A stretch of 64,000 bases of DNA from an uncultured Clostridia bacterium (GCA_949106495.1 CARYZD010000010.1:16271-80270); one strand, 5' to 3'. Counted from the stretch's first letter, positions 46,688 to 55,265 are shown. A program made the numbers and translations. Notes: generated by a model not told the origin, from the sequence alone.

Positions 46688-47321
46688 ATGAATTTTTTAT
46701 TTATATGGATTCGGAACAATTATTGTTAGTTTTATTATGTTTATAGTAATATCTCTAAGAATGCTTAAAGACATGGCTGATGCAGGATATAAATTATATT
46801 TAAAACGTGAAACAAATACTTCAAATAATACATTAATTTACTTTTTTATTCCATTACTTAATATTATTTACATGCTAAAAGTTTCAATTGAATATGCTTA
46901 TAATAGCAGCTTTATGTTAGATGAACTTAATGTATTAGGATATTTAGAAGAAATGACAGAAGATGAAAAGAAAGAATATAATAAAAATCCTACTAGTATT
47001 AATGCCATACTTATACCTTTGAAATCCTATGAAGAAATAAGACCAGTTCATTCACTAACTTTTAAAAATAAAAACGTTAGTAATGAAATATTGTTTAATA
47101 TGAGTGACGATGGAGAAGAAATTAGAATTATACATGCTAATGGTTTTATTGCAAAACTTAGTGTTGATGAACAAAAACAATTAATTCAAAAAACAATTGC
47201 AAAAATAATATCAAAAGACTTTAGCAAATTCTTAAAAACAGGAAAATTTAAAGAAAAGACCTGCTATAAATTAAAAATTGCTGGATATGAAGTAACTTAT
47301 AAAATTAAATTAAAAAAATGA
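46688..47321 (+). pseudogene. Unknown membrane-anchored protein with an N-terminal frameshift
   Basis: AAAGGAGG at 46676-46683 points to the ATG at 46688, but that frame stops after 13 residues. One base later the reading is YGFGTIIVSFIMFIVISLRMLKD and runs to 47321. The span is 211 codons plus one base, so removing one extra base near the T-rich stretch 46693-46703 restores a 210-residue protein. It would have an N-terminal membrane helix and a second hydrophobic part (about 45-60, YFFIPLLNIIYML). A cytoplasmic domain of unknown function follows. An ATG at 46737 would give 194 residues but lacks a ribosome site. Confidence 0.65.
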
Positions 47322-47346
47322 TAGTCATAAATTGACTATCATTTTT
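47314..47346. terminator. Bidirectional terminator
   Basis: AAAAATGATAGTCA/TGACTATCATTTTT between convergent genes. Confidence 0.85.
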
Positions 47347-47356
47347 ATTTTAATTA

Positions 47357-47698
47357 TTATTCTTCGTCTTCTTCAATTCCTTGTTGTTTTAAGAATCTTG
47401 AATAAACATCTTTTAGTAAATCTTCATCAGTAAGTGTATCATATACTTGTTCTCCATCTTCTTCTTTTATTTCAAGAATAACAACTTCAACTTCTTCTTC
47501 ATAATCTTCTTTTAATTCTGATACAATTAAGAAAGATCTTCCATCTTCTAGTACAACAACATCAAGTTTTTCAAAAGTAACTTCTTTACCATTCTCATCT
47601 GTTAATACTAAAACTGGTAGTGATTCTTCATCTGCTGAACCACATCCGCCACAAGAACCACAAGATCCTGAGCATCCTACTAATTCTTCATTATCCAT
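47357..47698 (-). CDS. DUF1292 (YrzB-like) protein with a Cys-rich N-terminus
   Basis: The 113-residue acidic protein carries the DUF1292 domain (PVLVLTDENGKEVTFEKLDVV, then YEEEVEVVILEIKEEDG). The first 20 residues are unusual and contain four Cys at 9, 13, 16 and 19 within GCSGSCGSCGGCG, a likely metal or redox site not seen in YrzB. In Firmicutes yrzB follows ruvX, as here. The function of the family is unknown. AGGAGG precedes the ATG. Confidence 0.9.
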   Translation of the reverse strand: MDNEELVGCSGSCGSCGGCGSADEESLPVLVLTDENGKEVTFEKLDVVVLEDGRSFLIVSELKEDYEEEVEVVILEIKEEDGEQVYDTLTDEDLLKDVYSRFLKQQGIEEDEE

Positions 47699-47740
47699 TT
47701 TTATTTCCTCCTTATTAGTTGTTTGCTATATATTTAAATG

Positions 47741-48157
47741 CTATTTTGAAAGCATATTTAAATATCCTTCTAATATATATGTTGCAGCAAATCTATCTGC
47801 AACTCTGTTTTTTTCTTTTTGAGATATATTCATCTCACGCATAGTCCTATATGCTGAAACTGTTGTAAGTCTCTCATCCCATTTATGCACAATAAGTCCT
47901 AATTCCTCTAGTCTTGGTATAAGAGAGTCAACCTTTTCAGTTTTTTGAGACTTAGTTCCATCCATATTTTTAGGATATCCTATAACAACCTCTTCAAAGT
48001 CATATTCTTCTTTTAATTTTCTAATTCCAGCAATAAACTTTTTATCACTGCCATTAATTACAAGAGTTTCAAGCCCTTGAGCTGTTATACCTAATGGATC
48101 TGAAATAGCAAGACCTACTCTTACATCTCCATAATCTATTCCTAATATTCTTTTCAT
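47741..48157 (-). CDS. ruvX: Holliday junction resolvase-like RuvX (YqgF)
   Basis: The 138-residue protein has RILGIDYGDVRVGLAISD with the catalytic Asp, EVVIGYPKNMDGTKS, and DERLTTVSAYRTM, and ends with VADRFAATYILEGYL. Family members process pre-16S rRNA ends and may resolve DNA junctions. It sits in the conserved ireB-ruvX-DUF1292 order, eight bases after ireB. Confidence 0.95.
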   Translation of the reverse strand: MKRILGIDYGDVRVGLAISDPLGITAQGLETLVINGSDKKFIAGIRKLKEEYDFEEVVIGYPKNMDGTKSQKTEKVDSLIPRLEELGLIVHKWDERLTTVSAYRTMREMNISQKEKNRVADRFAATYILEGYLNMLSK

Positions 48158-48165
48158 TATTCACC

Positions 48166-48411
48166 TTATAAATCTAAGTACTTTCTAATCATTTCTTGAA
48201 GTAAATCATCTCTTTCAATTTTGCAAATTAATGCTCTTGCATTATTATGAGATGTTATATAAGTTGGGTCTCCAGATAATATATATCCAATAATTTGACT
48301 TGTTGGTTCATATCCTTTGTCCTTTAGAGCTGCCACAACTTGCTCCATAATCTCCTTTACTCTTTTAGATTCATCTTTTTGTGGTTTAAAAACTGTAGTA
48401 TTTTGATCCAT
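48166..48411 (-). CDS. ireB: IreB-family (DUF965, YrzL) regulatory phosphoprotein
   Basis: The product is 81 residues and shows the IreB pattern: QNTTVFKPQ at the start, then VVAALKDKGYEPTSQIIGYILSGDPTYITSHNNARALICKIERDDLL. In enterococci IreB is phosphorylated by the IreK kinase in cell-wall stress control. The ATG after GGAGTGTGATAGAT is chosen over the GTG nine bases upstream. First gene of the conserved ireB-ruvX-DUF1292 operon. Confidence 0.94.
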   Translation of the reverse strand: MDQNTTVFKPQKDESKRVKEIMEQVVAALKDKGYEPTSQIIGYILSGDPTYITSHNNARALICKIERDDLLQEMIRKYLDL

Positions 48412-48450
48412 ATCTATCACACTCCTTTAAAATATAATCAAAAATGAGTT

Positions 48451-50205
48451 CTATTTTCTTCTAAATAATCCAAATCCACCTTTATTTTTACCAGTAGATT
48501 CCTCAGTGTAATGCTTTTCTTCTACACTAATAGCTCCTTTAGTTGGATAAATTGTATTAATAATTTGATTTAAATTATCTTGGAAATTCTTTGTAAAACT
48601 TGAAAATTTATTTGAATATTTATATACCATATCAATATATTTTTTATAGTTTTCTACATCAAATGGTAGTATAAAATATTGAATCTTTTTAGGATTAAAT
48701 AATTCATCAAACATTTTCAAGTCATAACTAGTATATGTAGCAATACCATCAATAATGTCTTTTGACGATAAACTGCAATCAACATACTTATTTATGACAA
48801 TTTTTACTTTTTCCATACCAATTCCACGTTGTTTTAATTCTCTTAAAAACATAGTTATTTGGTTTATATTAAGTATATTCATATCTTGCACAATATATAT
48901 GTCTTGAGCAAGTCTAAAATAATCTAAAGGTGTACTAAAATCTGCGTCAATTAGTACAACATTATTATTTTTAACAATTGTATCTACTAATACACTTGGA
49001 TTATATGACTTTCTGTCTTCTCCTGGAACAGCTGTATATATGCTTAACTTATCATAAATAAGTGGTTCATTTTTACCGCTTGAAGCATATCTTAAACTAT
49101 CCCCTGCAATATTTCTTTTTCCAGTATTATCATAAGTATAAATAGTATATAAGTCTCTTTTTCTTGTCATATCTACCATAGCAGTTTTTACTTTTTGTTT
49201 AGCAAGATATGTTCCAATTGCATTTATACAAAATGTTGTTCCAACTTTTGGTGCACCAACAAAACAAACTGTTTTTCTATAGTCCTTGGGAACATCATAA
49301 AATTGTTTTACAACTTCTTTTTCAACTACTTGAGTAATAACTTTTGGAGGTGCTTCTTTAACTACCTCTTTAACTACTTCCTTTACAATTTGTTTTTCTA
49401 CAACTTTTTCTTTTGGAACCTCTTTTATAACTATTTTTTCAGCAATTTCATTTCCGTTTTTAATCTCCACAGCATTAGTATTATTCTCATTAGTAACAAT
49501 TTTTTGTTGCTGAACTGGAGCTTGAGGTAATTCCATATTAGTAAGGCTTAAGATATTTTTATAAGACTCACTATTTTCCTCCAAAAATTTAGTTATATCC
49601 TTTGGCAAACACTTTATTATTATTGCCATTTGTTCAGTTGTATATTGTGGTACTATCCTATCAAATATTTCACAATATTTACTTGTATCACCATCTGTAT
49701 TTTTAAAGAATGTAATTATTCTTCTAAGTTCTATCTCGCTAACTTCTTCATATATATCCTTATTTTCGGGCGCATTTGTATAGTATTTTTTAGCTTCTTT
49801 TCTTGTATTAGGTGAGTTAATTGCTGCACAAACTTTACCTTTTGTTCTATCTGAACCAGTAAGTGTTGTATATATTCCAATTGTAAACAGTTTTCCTAAG
49901 AAATTATCTCCTAATTTTCTTCTTTCTGATGCAATTAGAATTAAATTTTTAGCTTCAAAATTATTTATTATTCCTTCTAAATATTCAAATAATAATTTAT
50001 CTGCTTCAGCATAACTCTTTGTTGGCATTTTTTCTAATTCTTCACTAAGTACTGCTCTATCATAATCTCCATTAACAATTTTGCTTCTAAAGTCTCTTTG
50101 ATATAAAGCAGTATCATATTCTATTTTCTCTTTGTATTTTTCTTCATAGTATCTAACAATGCCTTTAACAGTCTCTTCGTTACTTATTCCAAAAAGTACC
50201 TTCAT
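48451..50205 (-). CDS. CpaE/TadZ-like MinD-family protein with degenerate P-loop
   Basis: The 584-residue protein has an N-terminal domain (1-210) with VLFGISNEETVKGIVRYYEE, which resembles a pseudo-receiver. A charged linker of KEVVKEVVKE-type repeats follows (about 245-300). The C-terminal part (310-540) is a MinD/ParA-like fold, KTVCFVGAPKVGTTFCINAIGTYLAKQKVKTAMVD and NNNVVLIDADFSTP. The P-loop reads GAPKVGTT, not the normal KGGxGKT, so ATP hydrolysis may be lost. CpaE/TadZ proteins place pilus or secretion machines at the pole. It follows a VirB2-like small protein gene, with 72 bases between, on the same strand. Confidence 0.75.
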   Translation of the reverse strand: MKVLFGISNEETVKGIVRYYEEKYKEKIEYDTALYQRDFRSKIVNGDYDRAVLSEELEKMPTKSYAEADKLLFEYLEGIINNFEAKNLILIASERRKLGDNFLGKLFTIGIYTTLTGSDRTKGKVCAAINSPNTRKEAKKYYTNAPENKDIYEEVSEIELRRIITFFKNTDGDTSKYCEIFDRIVPQYTTEQMAIIIKCLPKDITKFLEENSESYKNILSLTNMELPQAPVQQQKIVTNENNTNAVEIKNGNEIAEKIVIKEVPKEKVVEKQIVKEVVKEVVKEAPPKVITQVVEKEVVKQFYDVPKDYRKTVCFVGAPKVGTTFCINAIGTYLAKQKVKTAMVDMTRKRDLYTIYTYDNTGKRNIAGDSLRYASSGKNEPLIYDKLSIYTAVPGEDRKSYNPSVLVDTIVKNNNVVLIDADFSTPLDYFRLAQDIYIVQDMNILNINQITMFLRELKQRGIGMEKVKIVINKYVDCSLSSKDIIDGIATYTSYDLKMFDELFNPKKIQYFILPFDVENYKKYIDMVYKYSNKFSSFTKNFQDNLNQIINTIYPTKGAISVEEKHYTEESTGKNKGGFGLFRRK

Positions 50206-50277
50206 ATTCTCTATCCCTTCTAATCAATTTAATTTTAGGTTTTATATTAATTATAATATACTATAAATTTGTCCAAT

Positions 50278-50598
50278 TTAAACTATAAAAAATGCATATA
50301 CTAATGGTAAACATTGAATTACTACCATAAATATTGAGATTCCAACAACCATTTGTTGTCCTGCAATTTTATCTGCTATTACTTCTGATCCTTTTACATA
50401 GTATCTATATAAAGCATAAATCATAAATAAAGTAACAAAAGGCCATGAATATTTTTGTATCATAACTAATATATTCAAAGCTCCATCTAAAACAACATCA
50501 TTTGTAATTGTATTTGATGCAGCAAAAACTAATTCATTAACAAATGCCATAAGCATCGCAACAAGTATTGATGAAGTTATAACTTTTTTATATGCCAT
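50278..50598 (-). CDS. VirB2/TrbC-like small membrane protein
   Basis: The 106-residue protein has a signal peptide ending VFAAS (about residue 28). Two membrane helices follow at about 43-63 (LVMIQKYSWPFVTLFMIYALY) and 85-105. This is the length, topology and processing pattern of VirB2/TrbC type IV secretion pilins, although I see no sharp sequence motif. The start ATG is preceded by GGGGGAATC. The longer reading from MYKFNYLD is not supported. It is upstream of the CpaE-like gene in the same direction. Confidence 0.6.
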   Translation of the reverse strand: MAYKKVITSSILVAMLMAFVNELVFAASNTITNDVVLDGALNILVMIQKYSWPFVTLFMIYALYRYYVKGSEVIADKIAGQQMVVGISIFMVVIQCLPLVYAFFIV

Positions 50599-50717
50599 AA
50601 TGATTCCCCCATTATCTAAATAATTAAATTTATACATATATAATTATATTATAAATAAATTCAAATATCAAGTAATAGTTTTCAAAAAGTCTAAAAAAGC
50701 GTCAGTTTTACATAAAA

Positions 50718-50751
50718 AATTCTAAAGTAAGACTAATTTACTTTAGAATTT
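50718..50751 (-). terminator. Terminator of the TauE operon
   Basis: Minus-strand AATTCTAAAGTAAA/TTACTTTAGAATT followed by TTTTATG. Confidence 0.8.
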
Positions 50752-50756
50752 AACCA

Positions 50757-50894
50757 TTAGAAACTTATTTTTCTCTTCATTTTTCTAAATTCTTTTCTTC
50801 CTGTTTTCATCAACCCACAGATTGTCTCATTGCCCATATATCCTATACAAGTACCAGCAATTATCCCAATTAAAGTACCCTTTACAAATTCCAT
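50757..50894 (-). CDS. Small 45-residue membrane protein
   Basis: This short gene has AAAGGAGAG twelve bases before its ATG and begins one base after the stop of the TauE half. The product has one Gly-rich membrane helix (GTLIGIIAGTCIGYMG) and a strongly basic C-terminal tail (KTGRKEFRKMKRK). I do not recognise it. The layout resembles small YtxH-type proteins. The operon terminator follows. Confidence 0.6.
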   Translation of the reverse strand: MEFVKGTLIGIIAGTCIGYMGNETICGLMKTGRKEFRKMKRKISF

Positions 50895-50895
50895 A

Positions 50896-51285
50896 TCAAC
50901 TCTCTCCTTTCATAGTATTATTTTTATCCATTTTTATATTTTTTAAACTGACAATTATTTCATATAGACCTATAAATAGTAAGAAAAAATAAAATAAAAT
51001 CTTAGTAATTTTTTCAGATATATATGTACTTGAAAACGACCCAATAATTGCTCCAATTACCAAAAATAATATACTCTTTAAATATTTTTTCTTTTCTTTT
51101 TTTATATTTTTAAAATTTTTTACACTTACTATAATCCCAACACTAATAAAAAGCAATAAATTATATGCTCTTGCTTCATTTAAATCTAACAATTTAAAAA
51201 GCATACTAAATAAAATAAATATTGAACCTCCACCAATTCCAAGTCCAGATAAGAATGAAGAAGCACAAGCTATTATATATATCAT
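50896..51285 (-). CDS. TauE/SafE-family transporter half, C-terminal type
   Basis: The 129-residue protein has about four membrane helices and begins SFLSGLGIGGGSIFILF, the TauE/SafE GxGGG motif. The family moves organic anions such as sulfite or sulfonates. Here the usual 250-residue protein is split in two genes. The ATG overlaps the stop of the upstream gene as ATGA, and GGAGG lies five bases before it. The substrate is unknown. Confidence 0.82.
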   Translation of the reverse strand: MIYIIACASSFLSGLGIGGGSIFILFSMLFKLLDLNEARAYNLLLFISVGIIVSVKNFKNIKKEKKKYLKSILFLVIGAIIGSFSSTYISEKITKILFYFFLLFIGLYEIIVSLKNIKMDKNNTMKGES

Positions 51286-51629
51286 AAAATCCTCCATAAA
51301 CTAATACTAGTAATTATTACTAAAAAAATACCTGATATTAAATTTAAAATATTAGGATTTATTTTTTTCATTGTAATATTACCTAAAAAGCCAAATGTAA
51401 TTGATATAATTATTAATATAACGCTTATTTTTAAGTCTATATTACTCTTTATATAGTAAAATATAAATGTTGGAATTGATATTAGAGGCATTACAGTAAG
51501 AGAAAATTCGCGACATTTTTGTGTATCTTTTTTCAAAATGTATACTAAATAAAATATTAAAAGTTGACCTGCACCACTAGAAAATAATCCGTTAACTAGT
51601 CCAATTATTATATAAATTAAAATATTCAT
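51282..51629 (-). CDS. TauE/SafE-family transporter half, N-terminal type
   Basis: The 115-residue protein has about four membrane helices and opens YIIIGLVNGLFSSGAGQLLIFYLVYI, a TauE/SafE-like start. It precedes and overlaps the second half by four bases, so the two probably form a heterodimer. Short two-gene TauE pairs occur in Clostridia. The exported anion cannot be named from the sequence. Confidence 0.8.
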   Translation of the reverse strand: MNILIYIIIGLVNGLFSSGAGQLLIFYLVYILKKDTQKCREFSLTVMPLISIPTFIFYYIKSNIDLKISVILIIISITFGFLGNITMKKINPNILNLISGIFLVIITSISLWRIL

Positions 51630-51664
51630 AAAAATATTATTTGTTTTTTATATAAAATTATAAA

Positions 51665-51700
51665 AAAGCACTTAAATTATTTTTAAAATTTAAGTACTTT
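51665..51700 (-). terminator. Terminator of hflX
   Basis: Minus-strand AAAGTACTTAAATT/AATTTAAGTGCTTT followed by T-run, just after the hflX stop. Confidence 0.85.
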
Positions 51701-51706
51701 TATTTA

Positions 51707-52972
51707 TTATTCTTCTATAACATACTCTTTATATTTATTATATTGAGCATCTGTACATTCTACTTTTAATATTGTGCCTCTTTCATCATAATCTGTCTCC
51801 ATTACATTTGCATGTTCATTTAAATATGCTACTATACTTCCTTCACTAAAAGGTATTAACATTTTGCATATTTTATAATTACTAAATATTTTATCTATAA
51901 TCATATCAATTAGTTCATTCATTCCTCTTTTTTCTTTTATAGATAAATATATTTCATCTTCGTCAACTAAAGGAAGTTTATCTAACATAAACTCAGATTT
52001 ATTATATACATAAATTATAGGTATATCCGATGCACCAATCTTTTCTAATGTTTCTTTAGTAACTTTAATATGTTCTGCAAAATCTGGGTCTGAATAATCT
52101 ATCACTTCAAGTAATAAATCTGCATTTTTTATTTCTTCAAGAGTAGACCTAAATGCTTTTACCAAGTCATGTGGTAATTCACTTATAAAACCAACAGTAT
52201 CAGATAATAAAAATTTTCTATTATCTTCTAATTCTATTTTTCTAACAGATGTCTCTAAAGTTGCAAATAACATATCTTCTTCAAAAACTCTTTTTTCCTT
52301 ATCTTTTACAAATCTATCTACCATATAATTCATTAAAGTAGATTTACCTGCATTAGTATACCCCACAAGTGATACAAGCGGGATATCTGATTCTTCTCTT
52401 TTTTTTCTTTGTGTCTCCCTATCTTTTGAAAGTTCTTCTAATTCTCTTCTTAAATCTGTAAGTTTATCTTCAATTCTCCTTCTATCAAGTTCAATTTTCT
52501 TTTCTCCAGAACCTTTGTTAAAAAAGCCTGATCCACCACCTTGTCTTCCAAGGGATGTATGCATTCCAACAAGTCTTGGCATCATATATTCAAGACGTGC
52601 TACCTCTACTTGTAGCTTTGCCTCTTTAGTTCTTGCTCTTCTTGAAAATATCTCAAGTATTAATGCTGTTCTATCTAGTATTTCACAATTAATTATCTTA
52701 GATAAATTCCTCATTTGTTTTCCAGATAATTCATTATTAAAGATTACCATATCAATACCTAAAGCTCCAACTTTTTGAGCAATTTCTTCTGCCTTACCCT
52801 TTCCAATATATAATGAATTATTTATCTCAATCAAATTTTGAGTTTCTCTTCCTACAACCTCTATCTCACAAGCATTAGCTAAATTTTCTAATTCATCCAT
52901 AAGCTTTAAAAAATTACCTTGTAAATCTATATTTGCACCAACTAATATTGCTTTTTCTTTCTCTTGTTCCAT
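51707..52972 (-). CDS. hflX: Ribosome-associated GTPase HflX
   Basis: HflX splits stalled or hibernating ribosomes. The 421-residue product has an N-terminal HflX domain with IGKGKAEEI and RTALILEIFSRRARTKEAKLQVELA-type motif (here VEVARLEYMMPRL). The Gly-rich RQGGGSGF follows, then a GTPase domain with SLVGYTNAGKSTLMN, DTVGFISELPHDLV and YNKSE. The ATG after AGGTGATAAT is the start. The longer reading begins in the upstream spacer. Transcribed alone. Confidence 0.96.
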   Translation of the reverse strand: MEQEKEKAILVGANIDLQGNFLKLMDELENLANACEIEVVGRETQNLIEINNSLYIGKGKAEEIAQKVGALGIDMVIFNNELSGKQMRNLSKIINCEILDRTALILEIFSRRARTKEAKLQVEVARLEYMMPRLVGMHTSLGRQGGGSGFFNKGSGEKKIELDRRRIEDKLTDLRRELEELSKDRETQRKKREESDIPLVSLVGYTNAGKSTLMNYMVDRFVKDKEKRVFEEDMLFATLETSVRKIELEDNRKFLLSDTVGFISELPHDLVKAFRSTLEEIKNADLLLEVIDYSDPDFAEHIKVTKETLEKIGASDIPIIYVYNKSEFMLDKLPLVDEDEIYLSIKEKRGMNELIDMIIDKIFSNYKICKMLIPFSEGSIVAYLNEHANVMETDYDERGTILKVECTDAQYNKYKEYVIEE

Positions 52973-53015
52973 ATTATCACCTAAAATCATTATATCATAA
53001 GGAATTGTAAAAATA

Positions 53016-53045
53016 AATAGCAAGTAACGTCGATTACTTGCTATT
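53016..53045 (-). terminator. Terminator of the PHP phosphatase gene
   Basis: Minus-strand AATAGCAAGTAA-TCGACG-TTACTTGCTATT followed by TATTTTTA. Its first arm overlaps the end of the coding region. Confidence 0.8.
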
Positions 53046-53780
53046 TGGATACCAAATATTTATTTTTTCATTTTTTAATACTTTGACTGGATTTTCACTT
53101 ATTATCTTATATAATAATTCTTCATCTTTAACAACTTTTTTAATTGCTTTCATAGATTTTTCATACATTTCATATACAGATGTAGTATGAGAATCAGTTC
53201 CTAAAAAATGTACCATATTTAATTTCAACATTTTTTTAACATTTTTCTTAGCATCTTTACCATATTTTCCTGTAATACTTCCAATATTTGCTTGAAGTAA
53301 TACTCCAGCCTCAATAAGAGGAAGTAAGCTATTAATGTCTTTTGTAACAAAATCATATCTTTCAGGATGAGCAAGTATCGGAATATATCCATTATCTTGC
53401 AAAATATTAAACTCATCATAAACATTCATTGGAACAATATTACTAAATAAAGGAAGTTCAATAAGTACATACCTAGAATCTCCTAAAGTACATACTTTTC
53501 CTTCATTAATTAAATCATATATACCATTGGTAAAAAAAACTTCATTACCATTATATATTTTAACATTAATATTTTCATCTTCAAATAATTTGTTTACTTT
53601 GTCTATATTTTCAACATAATCATTATTTACTAACTCATTATCATGAATTATATAATGTGATGTAGCAAATATTCCTGTATATCCAACTTCCTGAGCCTTT
53701 TTTCCCATTTTTATAGTTGCATCTGTATCAACAGCTCCATCATCTGTATATGGGATTATATGACAATGCATATCTATCAT
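53034..53780 (-). CDS. PHP-type tyrosine-protein phosphatase (CpsB/YwqE)
   Basis: This 248-residue Mn-dependent phosphatase removes phosphate from the tyrosine kinase of exopolysaccharide systems. The metal ligands appear in MIDMHCHIIPYTDDGAV, IFATSHY, YIPILAHPERY and FLGTDSHTTS. It is separated from the kinase gene by a terminator at 53797-53829, so it may have its own control. No glycosyltransferase or flippase gene lies nearby. Confidence 0.94.
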   Translation of the reverse strand: MIDMHCHIIPYTDDGAVDTDATIKMGKKAQEVGYTGIFATSHYIIHDNELVNNDYVENIDKVNKLFEDENINVKIYNGNEVFFTNGIYDLINEGKVCTLGDSRYVLIELPLFSNIVPMNVYDEFNILQDNGYIPILAHPERYDFVTKDINSLLPLIEAGVLLQANIGSITGKYGKDAKKNVKKMLKLNMVHFLGTDSHTTSVYEMYEKSMKAIKKVVKDEELLYKIISENPVKVLKNEKINIWYPNSK

Positions 53781-53796
53781 AATTTTTTCCTCCTAT

Positions 53797-53829
53797 AAAA
53801 ACAGAGTAAATATTAATACTTACTCTGTA
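53797..53829 (-). terminator. Terminator of the tyrosine kinase gene
   Basis: Minus-strand ACAGAGTAAGTATTAATATT hairpin ending TACTCTGTTTTT. Confidence 0.8.
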
Positions 53830-53835
53830 ATTTTA

Positions 53836-54555
53836 TTATTCTATAACATATTTTTGATATGTTTTTTGATATTCTTTTCTTCTTTCAGTAGAAATTTGGT
53901 TTAAAATAATTCCTGGTATTTTTCCTCCTACTGATTCTATTGCTTTTTTAGTATTAAGTAATAATTCTTTTTTAGTTTTTCTTGAAGCAGCTACAATAAA
54001 CATATAATCTACTTTATTTGCAAAAATTAATGCATCAGTAATTATTGATGCTGGTGGAGTATCTATAATTACTAAATCAAATTCTTTCTTTAATAAATCT
54101 AGTAAGAATTCTATATTAGCTGTTCCTAATAATTCCGATGGATTAAATGGAATAGGTCCTGATGATAATAAATATACATTTTGAACTTCTGTATCTTGTA
54201 TTTTAACTGTAAGTTCTTCTTCTATTTTTGAAACATCATTTTCTGTTAAGTTTCCTCTTAAATTTTTTAATAAGTCAGATAAACCTGTTCTATTTGATTT
54301 TCTAAATATTCTATGTTGTCTACCTTTTCTTAAGTCTGCATCTATTACTAATACTTTTTTTCCATATTGAGCACATGATATAGCTAAATTTGCTGTAACC
54401 CAGCTTTTTCCTTCACTTGCATTAGAACTAGTTAAACAAACAACTTTACTCTCATCATTTTCAAATAAATATAATAAGTTAGTTCTAAACAATCTAAAAG
54501 ACTCAGATACAGGTGAACGTGGAAAATCATTTACAATTATTTCGCTTTTTTCCAT
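53836..54555 (-). CDS. Bacterial tyrosine kinase (CpsD/YwqD, BY-kinase)
   Basis: The 239-residue kinase has Walker A SNASEGKSWVTAN near 45-57, Walker A' KVLVIDADLRKG, and Walker B LVIIDTPPASIITDA. Its C-terminus has the Tyr-containing tail EYQKTYQKYVIE that such kinases autophosphorylate. It needs the membrane activator encoded just upstream (54537-55265), whose coding end it overlaps by 19 bases. It is usually involved in control of polysaccharide export. Confidence 0.94.
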   Translation of the reverse strand: MEKSEIIVNDFPRSPVSESFRLFRTNLLYLFENDESKVVCLTSSNASEGKSWVTANLAISCAQYGKKVLVIDADLRKGRQHRIFRKSNRTGLSDLLKNLRGNLTENDVSKIEEELTVKIQDTEVQNVYLLSSGPIPFNPSELLGTANIEFLLDLLKKEFDLVIIDTPPASIITDALIFANKVDYMFIVAASRKTKKELLLNTKKAIESVGGKIPGIILNQISTERRKEYQKTYQKYVIE

Positions 54556-55265
54556 TTTAACATTCCTCCTTCAGCATTATCTTGTAGTTTTGGTATAGAT
54601 GCTATAACTGGAATACCAATTATATTTTCTATATCTCTTTCATCTTTTATTGTATCATCAAAATATACTACAACAAATATAACTCCACATGATAAAACAA
54701 GACCAATTATAGCAAATAAAGCTATATTCTTAACTGTTCCTACATTATATGGAACTTCATTTGGTTCAGCAATATCTATTACAGATAAGTTATCTATTTT
54801 ATATACATCATTTACTTTTTCTCTAAATACTTCTGCAAGAGAATTAGCAATATCTGCACTTAATTTAGGATTGCTATTTGATACTGTTATTTCAATTAAT
54901 TCTGTATCATCTTTTGATGTAACTGATACATTAGATTTAAACTCAGATACAGTCATTTCTAATCCTAATGAGTTTATAACTTCTTTTGCTATTGTTTTAC
55001 TTTTTATAATTTCACTATATGTTGAAACAAGTTTTGAGTTTAATGTTATATCACTTTGGGTGATAGCTTCATTACTTGTTTCTGATTGTGTAGTGCTCTC
55101 TTTTGATTTAGAAAGTACAAATGTTGTACTTGATTTATACATAGGTGTTACTAAAAACTTAGAATATATTAGACCTATTAGTGCAAATGCTACTACAGTT
55201 ATTATAATATATTTTAGTTTGTTTTTTAGAGCATATAATAATTCGATTATATCTAACTCTTCCAT
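54537..55265 (-). CDS. Wzz-type chain-length and kinase-activator protein (CpsC/YwqC)
   Basis: The 242-residue protein has a short cytoplasmic start, a membrane helix (about 20-42), an extracellular Wzz domain, and a second helix near 182-202. It starts EELDIIELLYALKNK and has LVTPMYKSSTTFVLSKSKES, motifs of the family. The C-terminal cytoplasmic tail should activate the BY-kinase. The ATG after GGGAGGAAG is the start. The longer reading is not supported. First gene of the kinase module. Confidence 0.92.
   Translation of the reverse strand: MEELDIIELLYALKNKLKYIIITVVAFALIGLIYSKFLVTPMYKSSTTFVLSKSKESTTQSETSNEAITQSDITLNSKLVSTYSEIIKSKTIAKEVINSLGLEMTVSEFKSNVSVTSKDDTELIEITVSNSNPKLSADIANSLAEVFREKVNDVYKIDNLSVIDIAEPNEVPYNVGTVKNIALFAIIGLVLSCGVIFVVVYFDDTIKDERDIENIIGIPVIASIPKLQDNAEGGMLKWKKAK

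Noticed and set aside
51707..53023. Longer start of hflX (MLFIFTIPY)
   Set aside because: The extra part lies over the spacer and cpsB terminator, and the ribosome site AGGTGATAAT fits the internal ATG.
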